Of a stretch of 64,000 bases of DNA, positions 9,017 through 16,887 are shown one piece after another. The notes under the pieces were generated by a model. That model had not been told where the DNA came from and did not search any database. It saw nothing but the letters and a program-made list of their open reading frames with translations. Made by a program: the position numbers and the translations under genes. The stretch is from an uncultured Bacilli bacterium (GTDB taxonomy: Bacteria > Bacillota_I > Bacilli_A > RF39 > UBA660): NCBI GenBank assembly GCA_934086935.1, contig CAKOIQ010000005.1, positions 7,532-71,531 on the forward strand, in the 5' to 3' direction. Numbering within the stretch: the stretch's first letter is position 1; the number at the start of each line of letters is the position of its first letter.

Positions 9017-9556
9017 TTAATCAAAAGTAACTATCTTTGTCAACATAAAATCATAATCTTCATTATTATAAATAGATCCACAATAACTACATTTACCACT
9101 CTTATTAACATCAATAGAAGCCCCACATGAAGGACACTTTTTAACAATACTATCATTCTTACTACCAACATCCTTACTAAAAGTAAGTCTATTAATCTTT
9201 TCAATTCTATGATTTCTTATCCCCTTAACATAATTACCATCACTATCAATAAAATAATCCATATATCTTGAAATTAAATCAACATCAATAATAATTACAC
9301 CATCAACAATATTAACATCTTTAATAAAAGTATCTTTAACATTTAATTCATCAAATACTTCAGTAAGACCCTTATTATTTAAATCATCAATAATAATTTT
9401 AAACTTTTCTTCCATCTCATCACTTAAGAAATGTCTAACACTATCTAAATCTTTAAACATCACAGCATTCATTAACTTAACAAAAATATTATTAACTTTG
9501 GTAATAAACATTGCTTCATTAAAAGAACTATCAATTTTTAATAACTCATCAATCAT
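9017..9556 (-). CDS. Tim44-like domain protein with C-terminal zinc ribbon
   Basis: 179 residues, no membrane helix. Residues about 15-130 look like a Tim44-like/NTF2-like domain (helix with LMNAVMFKDLDSVRHFLSDEM, then beta strands VDGVIIIDVDLISRYMDYF). The tail carries CPSCG and CSYCG, a four-cysteine zinc ribbon. The 272-residue protein encoded 189 bases upstream has the same two-domain plan plus a membrane anchor. The start ATG 9556 comes 3 nt after the stop of a 58-residue membrane protein. Function unknown; a soluble partner of its anchored paralogue is an inference. Confidence 0.6.
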   Translation of the reverse strand: MIDELLKIDSSFNEAMFITKVNNIFVKLMNAVMFKDLDSVRHFLSDEMEEKFKIIIDDLNNKGLTEVFDELNVKDTFIKDVNIVDGVIIIDVDLISRYMDYFIDSDGNYVKGIRNHRIEKINRLTFSKDVGSKNDSIVKKCPSCGASIDVNKSGKCSYCGSIYNNEDYDFMLTKIVTFD

Positions 9557-9559
9557 GAT

Positions 9560-9736
9560 CTATTTTACCCCTCTTCGCCATGCATAAAATAAAATCAAAA
9601 ATGCTAAAAACGTCGCACTAACATTTTTAAAAGATAAAGTCGTTCCAAATAACCCTAACTTAAATATATAATCAATTAAAACTAATCCAAAACATGCTGA
9701 TGCAATAATCATCATAACTCCATTTTTATTTTTCAT
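9560..9736 (-). CDS. Small two-helix membrane protein (58 residues)
   Basis: A short frame with start ATG 9736 behind an AGGTGA site and stop TAG 9560-9562. The product has two hydrophobic stretches (about residues 7-25 and 37-52) and ends in WRRGVK, consistent with a hairpin whose termini face the cytoplasm. The G-x-x-LI-x-x-F-x-LG pattern is reminiscent of the transmembrane region of LiaF-type proteins, but the match is loose. It fills the gap between two Tim44-like genes exactly, with 8 nt and 3 nt spacers, which supports it being a real gene of the same operon. Confidence 0.65.
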   Translation of the reverse strand: MKNKNGVMMIIASACFGLVLIDYIFKLGLFGTTLSFKNVSATFLAFLILFYAWRRGVK

Positions 9737-9744
9737 ATGATCAC

Positions 9745-10563
9745 CTATTTTTGACTAATAACCGTTTTCTTACTTAAAACATAATTTTTAGGTGGTACAA
9801 CAATCTTACTTTGACAATATTCACAATTACCACCAATAACAATCTTATTCTTAGCACCACAATTAGGACAAACTACAATTTCCTCATTATCTACACTACT
9901 AACAAAAGTAAGCTTATAAGTAACTGATAATTTATGATTATCATCGCCTCTAATAACTTTATTTTCTTCATCAACAACATAATCAAATTGATTAACCTTC
10001 ATTATAACACTAACACTTCTAATTCCATTAGTATCTTTAACATCGGTAATTCTACCACTTACAAACTCAATATTACTCATAATATTTTTTTGCTTTTTTA
10101 ACTTTAAAACTTTAAGTTGACTACTATAAGTATTAAATAACTCATCAGTAACAAGCATCTTCATCTTATCATAATCAAAATTCATCCATGCATCTTGAAC
10201 ATCAACATATTTATTATAAAACTCATCAATTAATTCTTCTTTATCAATGCCAAAAGTCTTTAACTTTTCATCATCAACTGATTTATCACCAGAAACATCT
10301 ACACTTCCATTATATTTTTTACCTAACATCTGACATATAATACCTATAAAAACCAGAAATCCAAGTAACAACATTAACTGTCCAAAAGTTAAAGAACCTC
10401 CACCACTACCATCATAACCATCATAATCTCCACTATCCCATGAATCTCCACCAGTATCATAATCAACATCCCAACCAGAATCAGCTCTTGTTAAAACTGG
10501 AGAACCACCAATAAAAATAATTGATAATAGTAATATAAAAAAATATCTAATCCTATGTTTCAT
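9745..10563 (-). CDS. Membrane-anchored Tim44-like protein with zinc ribbon
   Basis: 272 residues. An N-terminal signal or anchor helix (about 7-25) is followed by an Asp/Gly/Tyr/Ser-rich linker and a second hydrophobic helix (about 60-82, LTFGQLMLLLGFLVFIGIIC). A Tim44-like domain (about 100-230) and a zinc ribbon (CPNCG and CEYCQ) complete it. The D/G-rich segment followed by a helix is common in bacterial Tim44-like proteins. It lies between an unknown membrane protein and the 58-residue membrane protein. Function unknown beyond probable membrane-associated assembly or stress handling. Confidence 0.6.
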   Translation of the reverse strand: MKHRIRYFFILLLSIIFIGGSPVLTRADSGWDVDYDTGGDSWDSGDYDGYDGSGGGSLTFGQLMLLLGFLVFIGIICQMLGKKYNGSVDVSGDKSVDDEKLKTFGIDKEELIDEFYNKYVDVQDAWMNFDYDKMKMLVTDELFNTYSSQLKVLKLKKQKNIMSNIEFVSGRITDVKDTNGIRSVSVIMKVNQFDYVVDEENKVIRGDDNHKLSVTYKLTFVSSVDNEEIVVCPNCGAKNKIVIGGNCEYCQSKIVVPPKNYVLSKKTVISQK

Positions 10564-10569
10564 AAAAAA

Positions 10570-11193
10570 CTACCCTATAACAACATATTCTAAACTATAC
10601 GTAATATTATTATCAAGCACAATTATCTTTTCAATATTCTTTTCATTTAAATAAAAAGATATTGCTTTATTATCAACATTATAACTATAAATTCTTCCAT
10701 CACTAGATTTATTAAAAGTTAAATCATCACCACTAATTAAATTAATAATATAAGAAGGAATCATATAATTTAAATTAAAACCACTTAATAATTCAGTATC
10801 AATAACCTGATCCTGTTTATTAATTTTATACAAATTAGTTCCATCATATTTAATCTTAACTAAACTATTATCATTACCTTCTAAAGTTCCATTGAATAAA
10901 TTATTCTGCACAATCCCCTCAATATAATAATCCCCAAATTTATATTTTACATTTAAATTATCATTTAAAATATTCTTCTTCATTTTACTAAAATTAACAC
11001 TACTAGATTTAGTATTTTGATTAGTTGTTGTCCCTTTATTGTTACTTGTAATAATAGCTGATATTCCCACAAAAAGATAAACACTAATAAAGAAAATCAA
11101 CCATCCCCCTAACTTATATAAAATTTTCTTTTTAGGATCCTTCATCTTCTCTTTAAAAGACAATTTTTTATCTTGATTATTTTCGTCTTTCAT
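10570..11193 (-). CDS. Unknown protein with one membrane helix
   Basis: 207 residues; I do not recognise the family. A lysine-rich cytoplasmic N-terminus (about 1-28) precedes one membrane helix (about 32-49, LIFFISVYLFVGISAI). The rest is predicted outside the membrane and is rich in Asn, Ile and Lys with beta-like alternation. The start overlaps the fmt stop by 4 nt (ATGA), and its stop is 6 nt from the next gene, so it belongs to the operon with the Tim44-like and SPFH proteins. Confidence 0.6.
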   Translation of the reverse strand: MKDENNQDKKLSFKEKMKDPKKKILYKLGGWLIFFISVYLFVGISAIITSNNKGTTTNQNTKSSSVNFSKMKKNILNDNLNVKYKFGDYYIEGIVQNNLFNGTLEGNDNSLVKIKYDGTNLYKINKQDQVIDTELLSGFNLNYMIPSYIINLISGDDLTFNKSSDGRIYSYNVDNKAISFYLNEKNIEKIIVLDNNITYSLEYVVIG

Positions 11194-12116
11194 TTAATTA
11201 CCTTCCCAACTAATACATCATGATAACCATTTTTAAAATCAGCCACACTCATAATATTTTTACCCATCGGTTTAATCTTAGTAACAACAATTCCCTTATC
11301 CTTAGCCATGATTGTAAAACTCTTCTTATCTTCAGCAACAATCGTACTAACATCACCAAAAGCATCACCAATATGACATTCAGCAATCTTATATTCCAAA
11401 TCATCCAAAATAAAATTAGCTAAAGGAGCTGGCGATAAAGCTCTAACTTTATTATAAATATTTTTAGCTTCCTGATTAAAATCTAAATGTTCATCTTCCC
11501 TTTTAATAATTGGACTAAAAGTAACCTCATCTTCATTTTGTTTAATCCTCTCATTAGTTCCATTAATAATACTAGGTAAATACTCAATAATCATCTCAGA
11601 ACCAAGCAGACTAAGCTTATTAGATAAAGACTCTAAATTATCATTATCCTCTATAAGAACCTTTTTAGAAACAATAATATCACCAGAATCCATTCCCACA
11701 TCCATATACATCAAAGTAATCCCACTATATTTATCACCATTCATAATCGCATAATGAATTGGAGCACCACCCCTATATTTAGGAAGTAAAGAAGCATGAA
11801 TATTTACACAACCAAGTCTAGGAATATCTAAAACCCCTTTAGGTACAATTTGTCCATAAGCACAAGTAATAATAATATCTGGATCTAATTCCATTAAAAA
11901 CTCATAATCATCTTTAATCTTAACTGGGCTATAAACCTTAATATTATGACTCATCGCACATTGCTTAACTGGACAAGGAGTTAAAATCTTTTTTCTACCA
12001 ACATAAGCATCAGGACTAGTAACAACCCCAACAACATTAGTATTAATAATTAACTTTTCTAAAATCGGTACACTAAATAAAGGTGTCCCCATAAATACTA
12101 CCTTTAAATCTTTCAT
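11190..12116 (-). CDS. fmt: Methionyl-tRNA formyltransferase
   Basis: 308 residues, normal length. It formylates initiator Met-tRNA with 10-formyl-THF. The formyltransferase domain has VFMGTPLFSV at the start, the catalytic triad segment with NIHASLLPKYRGGAPI (Asn, His) and the Asp in MDVGMDSGDI. A C-terminal OB-like domain (about 205-300) follows. No def or priA is adjacent as in many genomes; priA lies near 41-43 kb. The end overlaps the next gene by 4 nt. Confidence 0.95.
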   Translation of the reverse strand: MKDLKVVFMGTPLFSVPILEKLIINTNVVGVVTSPDAYVGRKKILTPCPVKQCAMSHNIKVYSPVKIKDDYEFLMELDPDIIITCAYGQIVPKGVLDIPRLGCVNIHASLLPKYRGGAPIHYAIMNGDKYSGITLMYMDVGMDSGDIIVSKKVLIEDNDNLESLSNKLSLLGSEMIIEYLPSIINGTNERIKQNEDEVTFSPIIKREDEHLDFNQEAKNIYNKVRALSPAPLANFILDDLEYKIAECHIGDAFGDVSTIVAEDKKSFTIMAKDKGIVVTKIKPMGKNIMSVADFKNGYHDVLVGKVIK

Positions 12117-12143
12117 TAATTATCACCACCATCAAAATTATAT

Positions 12144-12170
12144 CAAAAAAAAGACGTTATTAAAACGTCT
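12144..12170 (-). terminator. Terminator after DUF285 gene 1
   Basis: The minus strand reads AGACGTTTTAATAACGTCT followed by eight T. The same hairpin and flank recur after the DUF285 gene at 55664 and, in a slightly changed form, after the decayed copy at 35359, showing that the duplicated unit extends past the stop codon. Confidence 0.9.
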
Positions 12171-12172
12171 AA

Positions 12173-14428
12173 TTATGATTTAACAACAAATGTTAGACCA
12201 GATGGTTTTCCACTACTTGCATTAAATTTATCTGCGTCTGCTTGAGTACGGGCATACCCAGTTGTTGCTCTACTTCCATCAAACATCCATGACATATTTG
12301 TAACACTGCTTGTATCAAAACTGCTTAAATCTAAACTCGTGACTTTTAAATAAGCAAACATCCATGACATATTAATGACTTTTGAGGTATTAAACTTATT
12401 TAATCCTTTTATTTCTGTGGCGGCACTTTCTTGAAACATCTGATACATATTTGTAACATTACTTGTATTAAAACTACTTAAGTCCAATGTTGTTGCTTTA
12501 CTCCAACCAAACATACTAGACATACTGGTAACATTTGATGTATTAAATCGATTAAGTCCTTTAATTTCTGTTGCAGCACTCCTTTGAAACATATCTGACA
12601 TATTCGTTACTTTTGAGGTATCAAAATTGCTTAAATCTAAACTCGTTGCTTTACTTAAACCAAACATTCCCGACATAGTAGTAACATTGCTTGTATCAAA
12701 ACTACTTAAATCTATACTTGTTGCTTTAATTGAATAAAACATATATGCCATACTAGTTACATTTGAGGTATCAAATTTATTTAATCCTTTGATTTCGGTT
12801 GCGGCACTATAGCGAAACATATCAGACATATTTGTTACTTTCGATGTATTAAAATTGCTTAAATCTAAACTCGTTGCTTTACTTTGTCTAAACATACCAG
12901 ACATATCGGTTACTTTTGATGTATCAAAATTGCTTAAATCTAAACTCGTTGCGGCACTAACAGAAAACATATTATTCATATTTGTGACGTTTGACGTATT
13001 AAACTTATCAAGTCCTTTAATTTCCATTGCTTTACTTCCAAAAAACATTGTTTCCATAGTTGTGACATTACTGGTATCAAAACTGCTTAAATCTAAACTT
13101 GTGGCTTTACTCTGAGCAAACATACTATACATACTGGTAACATTTGATGTATTAAGTCGATTAAGTCCTTTGATTTCTGTTGCGGCACTAGAACCAAACA
13201 TATCTGACATACTTGTTACATTTGATGTATCAAAACTACTTAAATCTAATGTTGTTGCTTTACTTGAAGAAAACATACCAGACATATTAGTAACATTCGA
13301 GGTATCAAATGAACTTAAATCTAAACTCATTACTGCACTAGAACCAAACATACTATACATACTGGTAACATTTGATGTATTAAGTCGATTAAGTCCTTTG
13401 ATTTCTGTTGCGGCACTTTTATAAAACATCATAAACATATTGGTTACATTGCTGGTATCAAAACTACTTAAATCTATACTTGTTGCGGCACTATAGCGAA
13501 ACATAGATGACATATTCGTTACTTTTGATGTTTTAAGATTAGTTAAATCTATGCTTTCTAATTTGTTATAATATCCAAACAAATATGATGCATTAGAACC
13601 AACTATTACTCCATTATCTTGACCAATGTATAATTCATATAAACTATCATTATCTTCATCTAAAGTGTATGCCATGATACTTCCATTTCCGGCTACGCTT
13701 ACATCCCATGAGGCTATCGCATTACTTGGTACTTCGTTTGTGTTTTTAATAACAATCTTTTCTACTTGTTCTTTGGTTATTGGTCCATTAAAGGCTTTTG
13801 AAGTGGTACTATAAGCATTATTTTGAGCAATTAATACATCAAATCCTTTATCAGTTATTCTTGCTCCTTCTACTTTAATATGCGCTTTAAAACTTGCATT
13901 CATCTCATCACTTTGATCTGTTCCATCATCTGGATAATAAAACTTTATTACAAAGGTATGTACTGCATTTGTTGCTCCTGGTGCAAAGTATCCTTTTCCT
14001 AAGTTCATACTTTCTCCGCTTATCGTTTTATTTCCTTCTAAAAGAATGTCTCCATTATTTGATGTATTAACTCCAGATAAACGATAAGATAATGATCCTT
14101 CATTAAATGTATTTTCATCTATTATTAGTGATAAATTATATGGCATGTTTAGTTCACTATCATTGTTACCTGTTAAAGTAAATGTTTTAGTAGCAAATGC
14201 TTCACTACCTGGTAAGAATCCTTCTGCTTCGATTATATCTCCACCATCATATTTTATTGACAATACACCTGCTTCTAATTGGAGAGTTGTAGTTGTTTCA
14301 TTTCCATTTATAATGGCAGCATAAAAAGCATAGGATACTCCTATTCCTAACAAAACAGTTAAAGAAGCAATTAAAAGTATTCTTAATAATTTACTATTTT
14401 TAAACTTATCTTTAATCTTATTAGCCAT
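12173..14428 (-). CDS. BspA/DUF285 repeat surface protein 1 (17 repeats)
   Basis: 751 residues from ATG 14428 (AGGTGG 5 nt upstream); the longer frame from GTG 14437 is less likely. A cytoplasmic basic N-terminus and membrane helix end in GVSYAFYAAI, resembling SipW-type signal sequences of TasA-like proteins. A beta-rich domain (about 40-205) and a conserved junction ending AYTLDEDNDSLYELYIGQ follow. Then come 17 DUF285 units of about 23 residues, each with the pattern DTSNVT-x-M-x-x-MF, and a tail with GYARTQADADKFN. DUF285 proteins are surface adhesins or antigens in gut and mollicute-like bacteria. No LPXTG motif is seen, so anchoring may rely on the N-terminal helix or assembly. Confidence 0.85.
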   Translation of the reverse strand: MANKIKDKFKNSKLLRILLIASLTVLLGIGVSYAFYAAIINGNETTTTLQLEAGVLSIKYDGGDIIEAEGFLPGSEAFATKTFTLTGNNDSELNMPYNLSLIIDENTFNEGSLSYRLSGVNTSNNGDILLEGNKTISGESMNLGKGYFAPGATNAVHTFVIKFYYPDDGTDQSDEMNASFKAHIKVEGARITDKGFDVLIAQNNAYSTTSKAFNGPITKEQVEKIVIKNTNEVPSNAIASWDVSVAGNGSIMAYTLDEDNDSLYELYIGQDNGVIVGSNASYLFGYYNKLESIDLTNLKTSKVTNMSSMFRYSAATSIDLSSFDTSNVTNMFMMFYKSAATEIKGLNRLNTSNVTSMYSMFGSSAVMSLDLSSFDTSNVTNMSGMFSSSKATTLDLSSFDTSNVTSMSDMFGSSAATEIKGLNRLNTSNVTSMYSMFAQSKATSLDLSSFDTSNVTTMETMFFGSKAMEIKGLDKFNTSNVTNMNNMFSVSAATSLDLSNFDTSKVTDMSGMFRQSKATSLDLSNFNTSKVTNMSDMFRYSAATEIKGLNKFDTSNVTSMAYMFYSIKATSIDLSSFDTSNVTTMSGMFGLSKATSLDLSNFDTSKVTNMSDMFQRSAATEIKGLNRFNTSNVTSMSSMFGWSKATTLDLSSFNTSNVTNMYQMFQESAATEIKGLNKFNTSKVINMSWMFAYLKVTSLDLSSFDTSSVTNMSWMFDGSRATTGYARTQADADKFNASSGKPSGLTFVVKS

Positions 14429-14446
14429 ATTATCCACCTTATATCA

Positions 14447-14475
14447 ATTATACAATAATGGTTCCATTAATTCAA
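14447..14475 (-). promoter_or_regulatory. Promoter of DUF285 gene 1
   Basis: The minus strand shows TTGAAT (14475-14470), a 17 nt spacer and TATAAT (14452-14447), 18 nt before the start codon. This copy has a different promoter sequence from the other family members. Confidence 0.7.
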
Positions 14476-14476
14476 C

Positions 14477-14501
14477 AAAAAAGGCTTGAATTTATTCAGC
14501 C
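14477..14501 (-). terminator. Terminator after nrnA
   Basis: Minus-strand stem GGCTGAA / TTCAAGCC with a one-base bulge, followed by six T. It overlaps the end of nrnA and lies next to the promoter of the following surface-protein gene. Confidence 0.7.
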
Positions 14502-15457
14502 TCTTCATTATATTTTTTACAAGCATCATCAAGTTCTTTAAACAATTTATCAACATTTTCTTCATCAGTTATTCTAGCACCTGATGCATATTTATGTCCT
14601 CCACCATGATATTTAGTCGCAATCTCATTTATAACCGGTCCTCTAGATCTAATATTAACTTTATATAATTCTTGTCTTTCATCATAAGAAACAAAAGCCC
14701 AAGCTACATAATCTTTAATAAAATTAAAATTATTTACCATATTAGAAGCTGTCCCTGAATCAACGTTAAATTCTTTAATCATCTCATTAGTAATTTTAAT
14801 ATAAGCAAAACCATTTTCAGTTACACTCATATTTAATGCTAAATAAGCTTGAAATTTAAATTCATTTAAAGGTCTTTGATATATATGATTATAAATCTCG
14901 GTTAAATTAATATTATAATCACTTATCAATTTAGAACAAACAAGTAAAGTATGACTACTAGTAGTTGTAAGTAAGAATCTATCACTATCAGTAACAATTC
15001 CAACATATAGATTTCTTGCAATCTCTTCATTCATTTTAAGTTTTGTATTAAAAATTAAATCTGTAATCATTTCACAAGTAGATGAATAATTAGTATCAAC
15101 CCATTCACATTTACCCATTTGATCTTCATAAGGATGGTGATCTATTTTAATAACTTCTTTATATTTATCAAAATTAGGAACATCAACTCTCCAAATATTT
15201 GGAACATCTAATACAATAAGTAAAGATTCCTCTTCTTTAATACCATCTAATTTATCTAATAATCCAATATATTTAAATCTAGATACTCCTACTCCAACTG
15301 CATTAACTTTCTTCTTTGGAAAAGTTAATCTAATGGAATCTCTAAGAGCAATCTGACTGGCAATTGCATCAGGATCTGGTCCTATATGTCTTGCTAAAAC
15401 AATTGAATCATATTTAGATATTATTTTATAAATATTCTTTTCAATCAAGAATATCAC
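14492..15457 (-). CDS. nrnA: NrnA-like DHH/DHHA1 phosphoesterase (nanoRNase/pAp phosphatase)
   Basis: 321 residues. The DHH domain shows HIGPDPDAIASQ near residue 24, VLDVPN, IDHHPYE near 107, and a later D-x-D-x-F motif (VTDSDRF). The DHHA1 domain ends with KYHGGGHKYASGA near 285. NrnA-type enzymes degrade 2-5 nt RNAs and dephosphorylate pAp. A separate DHH/DHHA2 pyrophosphatase lies at 48892. It is followed by a terminator and lies 11 nt downstream of ackA. Confidence 0.9.
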   Translation of the reverse strand: MIFLIEKNIYKIISKYDSIVLARHIGPDPDAIASQIALRDSIRLTFPKKKVNAVGVGVSRFKYIGLLDKLDGIKEEESLLIVLDVPNIWRVDVPNFDKYKEVIKIDHHPYEDQMGKCEWVDTNYSSTCEMITDLIFNTKLKMNEEIARNLYVGIVTDSDRFLLTTTSSHTLLVCSKLISDYNINLTEIYNHIYQRPLNEFKFQAYLALNMSVTENGFAYIKITNEMIKEFNVDSGTASNMVNNFNFIKDYVAWAFVSYDERQELYKVNIRSRGPVINEIATKYHGGGHKYASGARITDEENVDKLFKELDDACKKYNEEAE

Positions 15458-15467
15458 TTCCTTTTTA

Positions 15468-16646
15468 TTACTTTGCTAAATTATAAGTATCTGTAGCTAT
15501 CATTAATTCTTCATTAGTAGGAATAACATATACTGGAATTTTACTATTATCGGCAGTAATTAAAGCTTCTTTTCCCCTTATATTATTTCTTTCTGCGTCA
15601 GGTTTTACTCCTAAACAAGCTAATTTTTCCATTACTTGCATACGTGTACTAATTGAATTTTCTCCAACTCCTGCTGTAAAGATAATGGCATCACATCCAC
15701 CAAGTTCAACATAATATTTAGCAATAAAATCTACAATTCTCTTAACATACATTTTTTGTGCAAGAATACATCTTTCATCACCATTATTAATTCCATCTTC
15801 AATATCTCTTGAATCTGATGATACACCACTTATTCCTAATAAACCAGATTGTTTATTTAAAGCAGTATCCATTTCTTTAGCACTCATTCCAGTTTCTTCC
15901 ATAATATAAGGTAAAATAGTAGCATCAATATCACCACATCTAGTACCCATCATAAGTCCAGCATTAGGAGTAAGACCCATTGAAGTTTCTACACATTTAC
16001 CGGCTTTAACCGCACTAATAGAAGCCCCATTACCAATATGACAAGTAATTAATCTTGCTTCACTATTATCTAAGATTTCATTAGCACGCATACTAACATA
16101 TTTATGACTAGTACCATGAGCACCATATCTTCTTACTGCATATTTAGTATACCATTCATAAGGAACTGGATATAAATATACTTCTTCTTCCATAGTTTGA
16201 TGGAAAGCAGTATCAAATACTAAAGTTTGAGTAGCACCTGGAAAAACACTTTGAGCAGCACGAATACCAACAACTGCAGCTGGATTATGAAGTGGTGCTA
16301 AACTAGCTAATTTCTCTACAATAGAAATATTATCTTCAGTAGCTAACACAGTCTTATCAAAGTATGCTCCACCTTGAACTATTCTATGACCAATGCCAGC
16401 TATTTCTTCTAAAGATTCCACAATCTTATTATCAATTAATTCTTTAACTAATAATTCAAAAGCAGCCTTATGATCCTTAAGTTCAATTTCTTTCTTAACC
16501 TTTTCACCATTAAATTTAATAGTATAGAAAGAATTATCAATTCCAATTCTTTCAAAAACCCCACTAATTAATTCTTTTTCTTCTGGCATCTCAAATAAAG
16601 TAAACTTTAAAGATGATGACCCAGCATTTACGCTTAAAATTTTCAT
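15468..16646 (-). CDS. ackA: Acetate kinase
   Basis: 392 residues, the standard length. Family motifs: SVNAGSSSLKF at the start, the IVQGG segment with its Arg, VFDTAFHQTM, HIGNGASISA (phosphate binding), GTRCGDIDATI and TAGVGENS with the metal-binding Glu near the end. It makes ATP from acetyl phosphate and so supports fermentative energy production. No pta gene is adjacent. A terminator of the small upstream ORF separates it from thiI. Confidence 0.96.
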   Translation of the reverse strand: MKILSVNAGSSSLKFTLFEMPEEKELISGVFERIGIDNSFYTIKFNGEKVKKEIELKDHKAAFELLVKELIDNKIVESLEEIAGIGHRIVQGGAYFDKTVLATEDNISIVEKLASLAPLHNPAAVVGIRAAQSVFPGATQTLVFDTAFHQTMEEEVYLYPVPYEWYTKYAVRRYGAHGTSHKYVSMRANEILDNSEARLITCHIGNGASISAVKAGKCVETSMGLTPNAGLMMGTRCGDIDATILPYIMEETGMSAKEMDTALNKQSGLLGISGVSSDSRDIEDGINNGDERCILAQKMYVKRIVDFIAKYYVELGGCDAIIFTAGVGENSISTRMQVMEKLACLGVKPDAERNNIRGKEALITADNSKIPVYVIPTNEELMIATDTYNLAK

Positions 16647-16678
16647 ATTTTTTCTTCACCCAAATTTATTATACAAAA

Positions 16679-16702
16679 AAAGATAGACAAAATCTATCTT
16701 TT
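16679..16702 (-). terminator. Terminator between the 53-residue ORF and ackA
   Basis: AAAGATAGA / TCTATCTTT with a five-base loop and T runs on both sides, so it could act in either direction. It overlaps the stop codon of the small ORF at 16694. Confidence 0.8.
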
Positions 16703-16855
16703 TGCGTTCTTATTAAAAGAATTATGTTCACTAAGTGTCCTAAAAGCTTCTTTTTTATAATCAATTTTTTCTTTTCTAAAATTCATTCCAAAATCATTAT
16801 TGTAAACATTTAATAATTTATTTTTTAAACTATCATCTAAACTATAACTCTTCAA
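16694..16855 (-). CDS. Small basic protein (53 residues)
   Basis: Frame from TTG 16855 to TAG 16694-16696; a GTG at 16864 is an alternative start. GGGTGA lies five bases before the TTG. The product is charged (about one third Lys, Arg, Asp or Glu) with a central NNDFGMNFRKE segment, no membrane helix and no cysteine. I do not recognise it. Evidence for a gene is the ribosome site, the tight fit 32 nt after thiI and the terminator right at the stop. The ribosome site lies in a small hairpin (ACCCAT / ATGGGT, 16863-16881) that could limit translation. Confidence 0.5.
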   Translation of the reverse strand: MKSYSLDDSLKNKLLNVYNNDFGMNFRKEKIDYKKEAFRTLSEHNSFNKNAKR

Positions 16856-16887
16856 ATATCTCACCCATTATTATTATGGGTAAAATT

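Noticed and set aside
12855..13424. Tandem repeats considered as a CRISPR array
   Set aside because: The repeats are coding DUF285 units in frame, with no constant-length spacers and no cas genes in the window.
12855..13814. Plus-strand open frames of 62-86 codons within DUF285 gene 1
   Set aside because: They arise from the repeated DNA of the minus-strand gene; they have no ribosome sites and mirror its repeat period.
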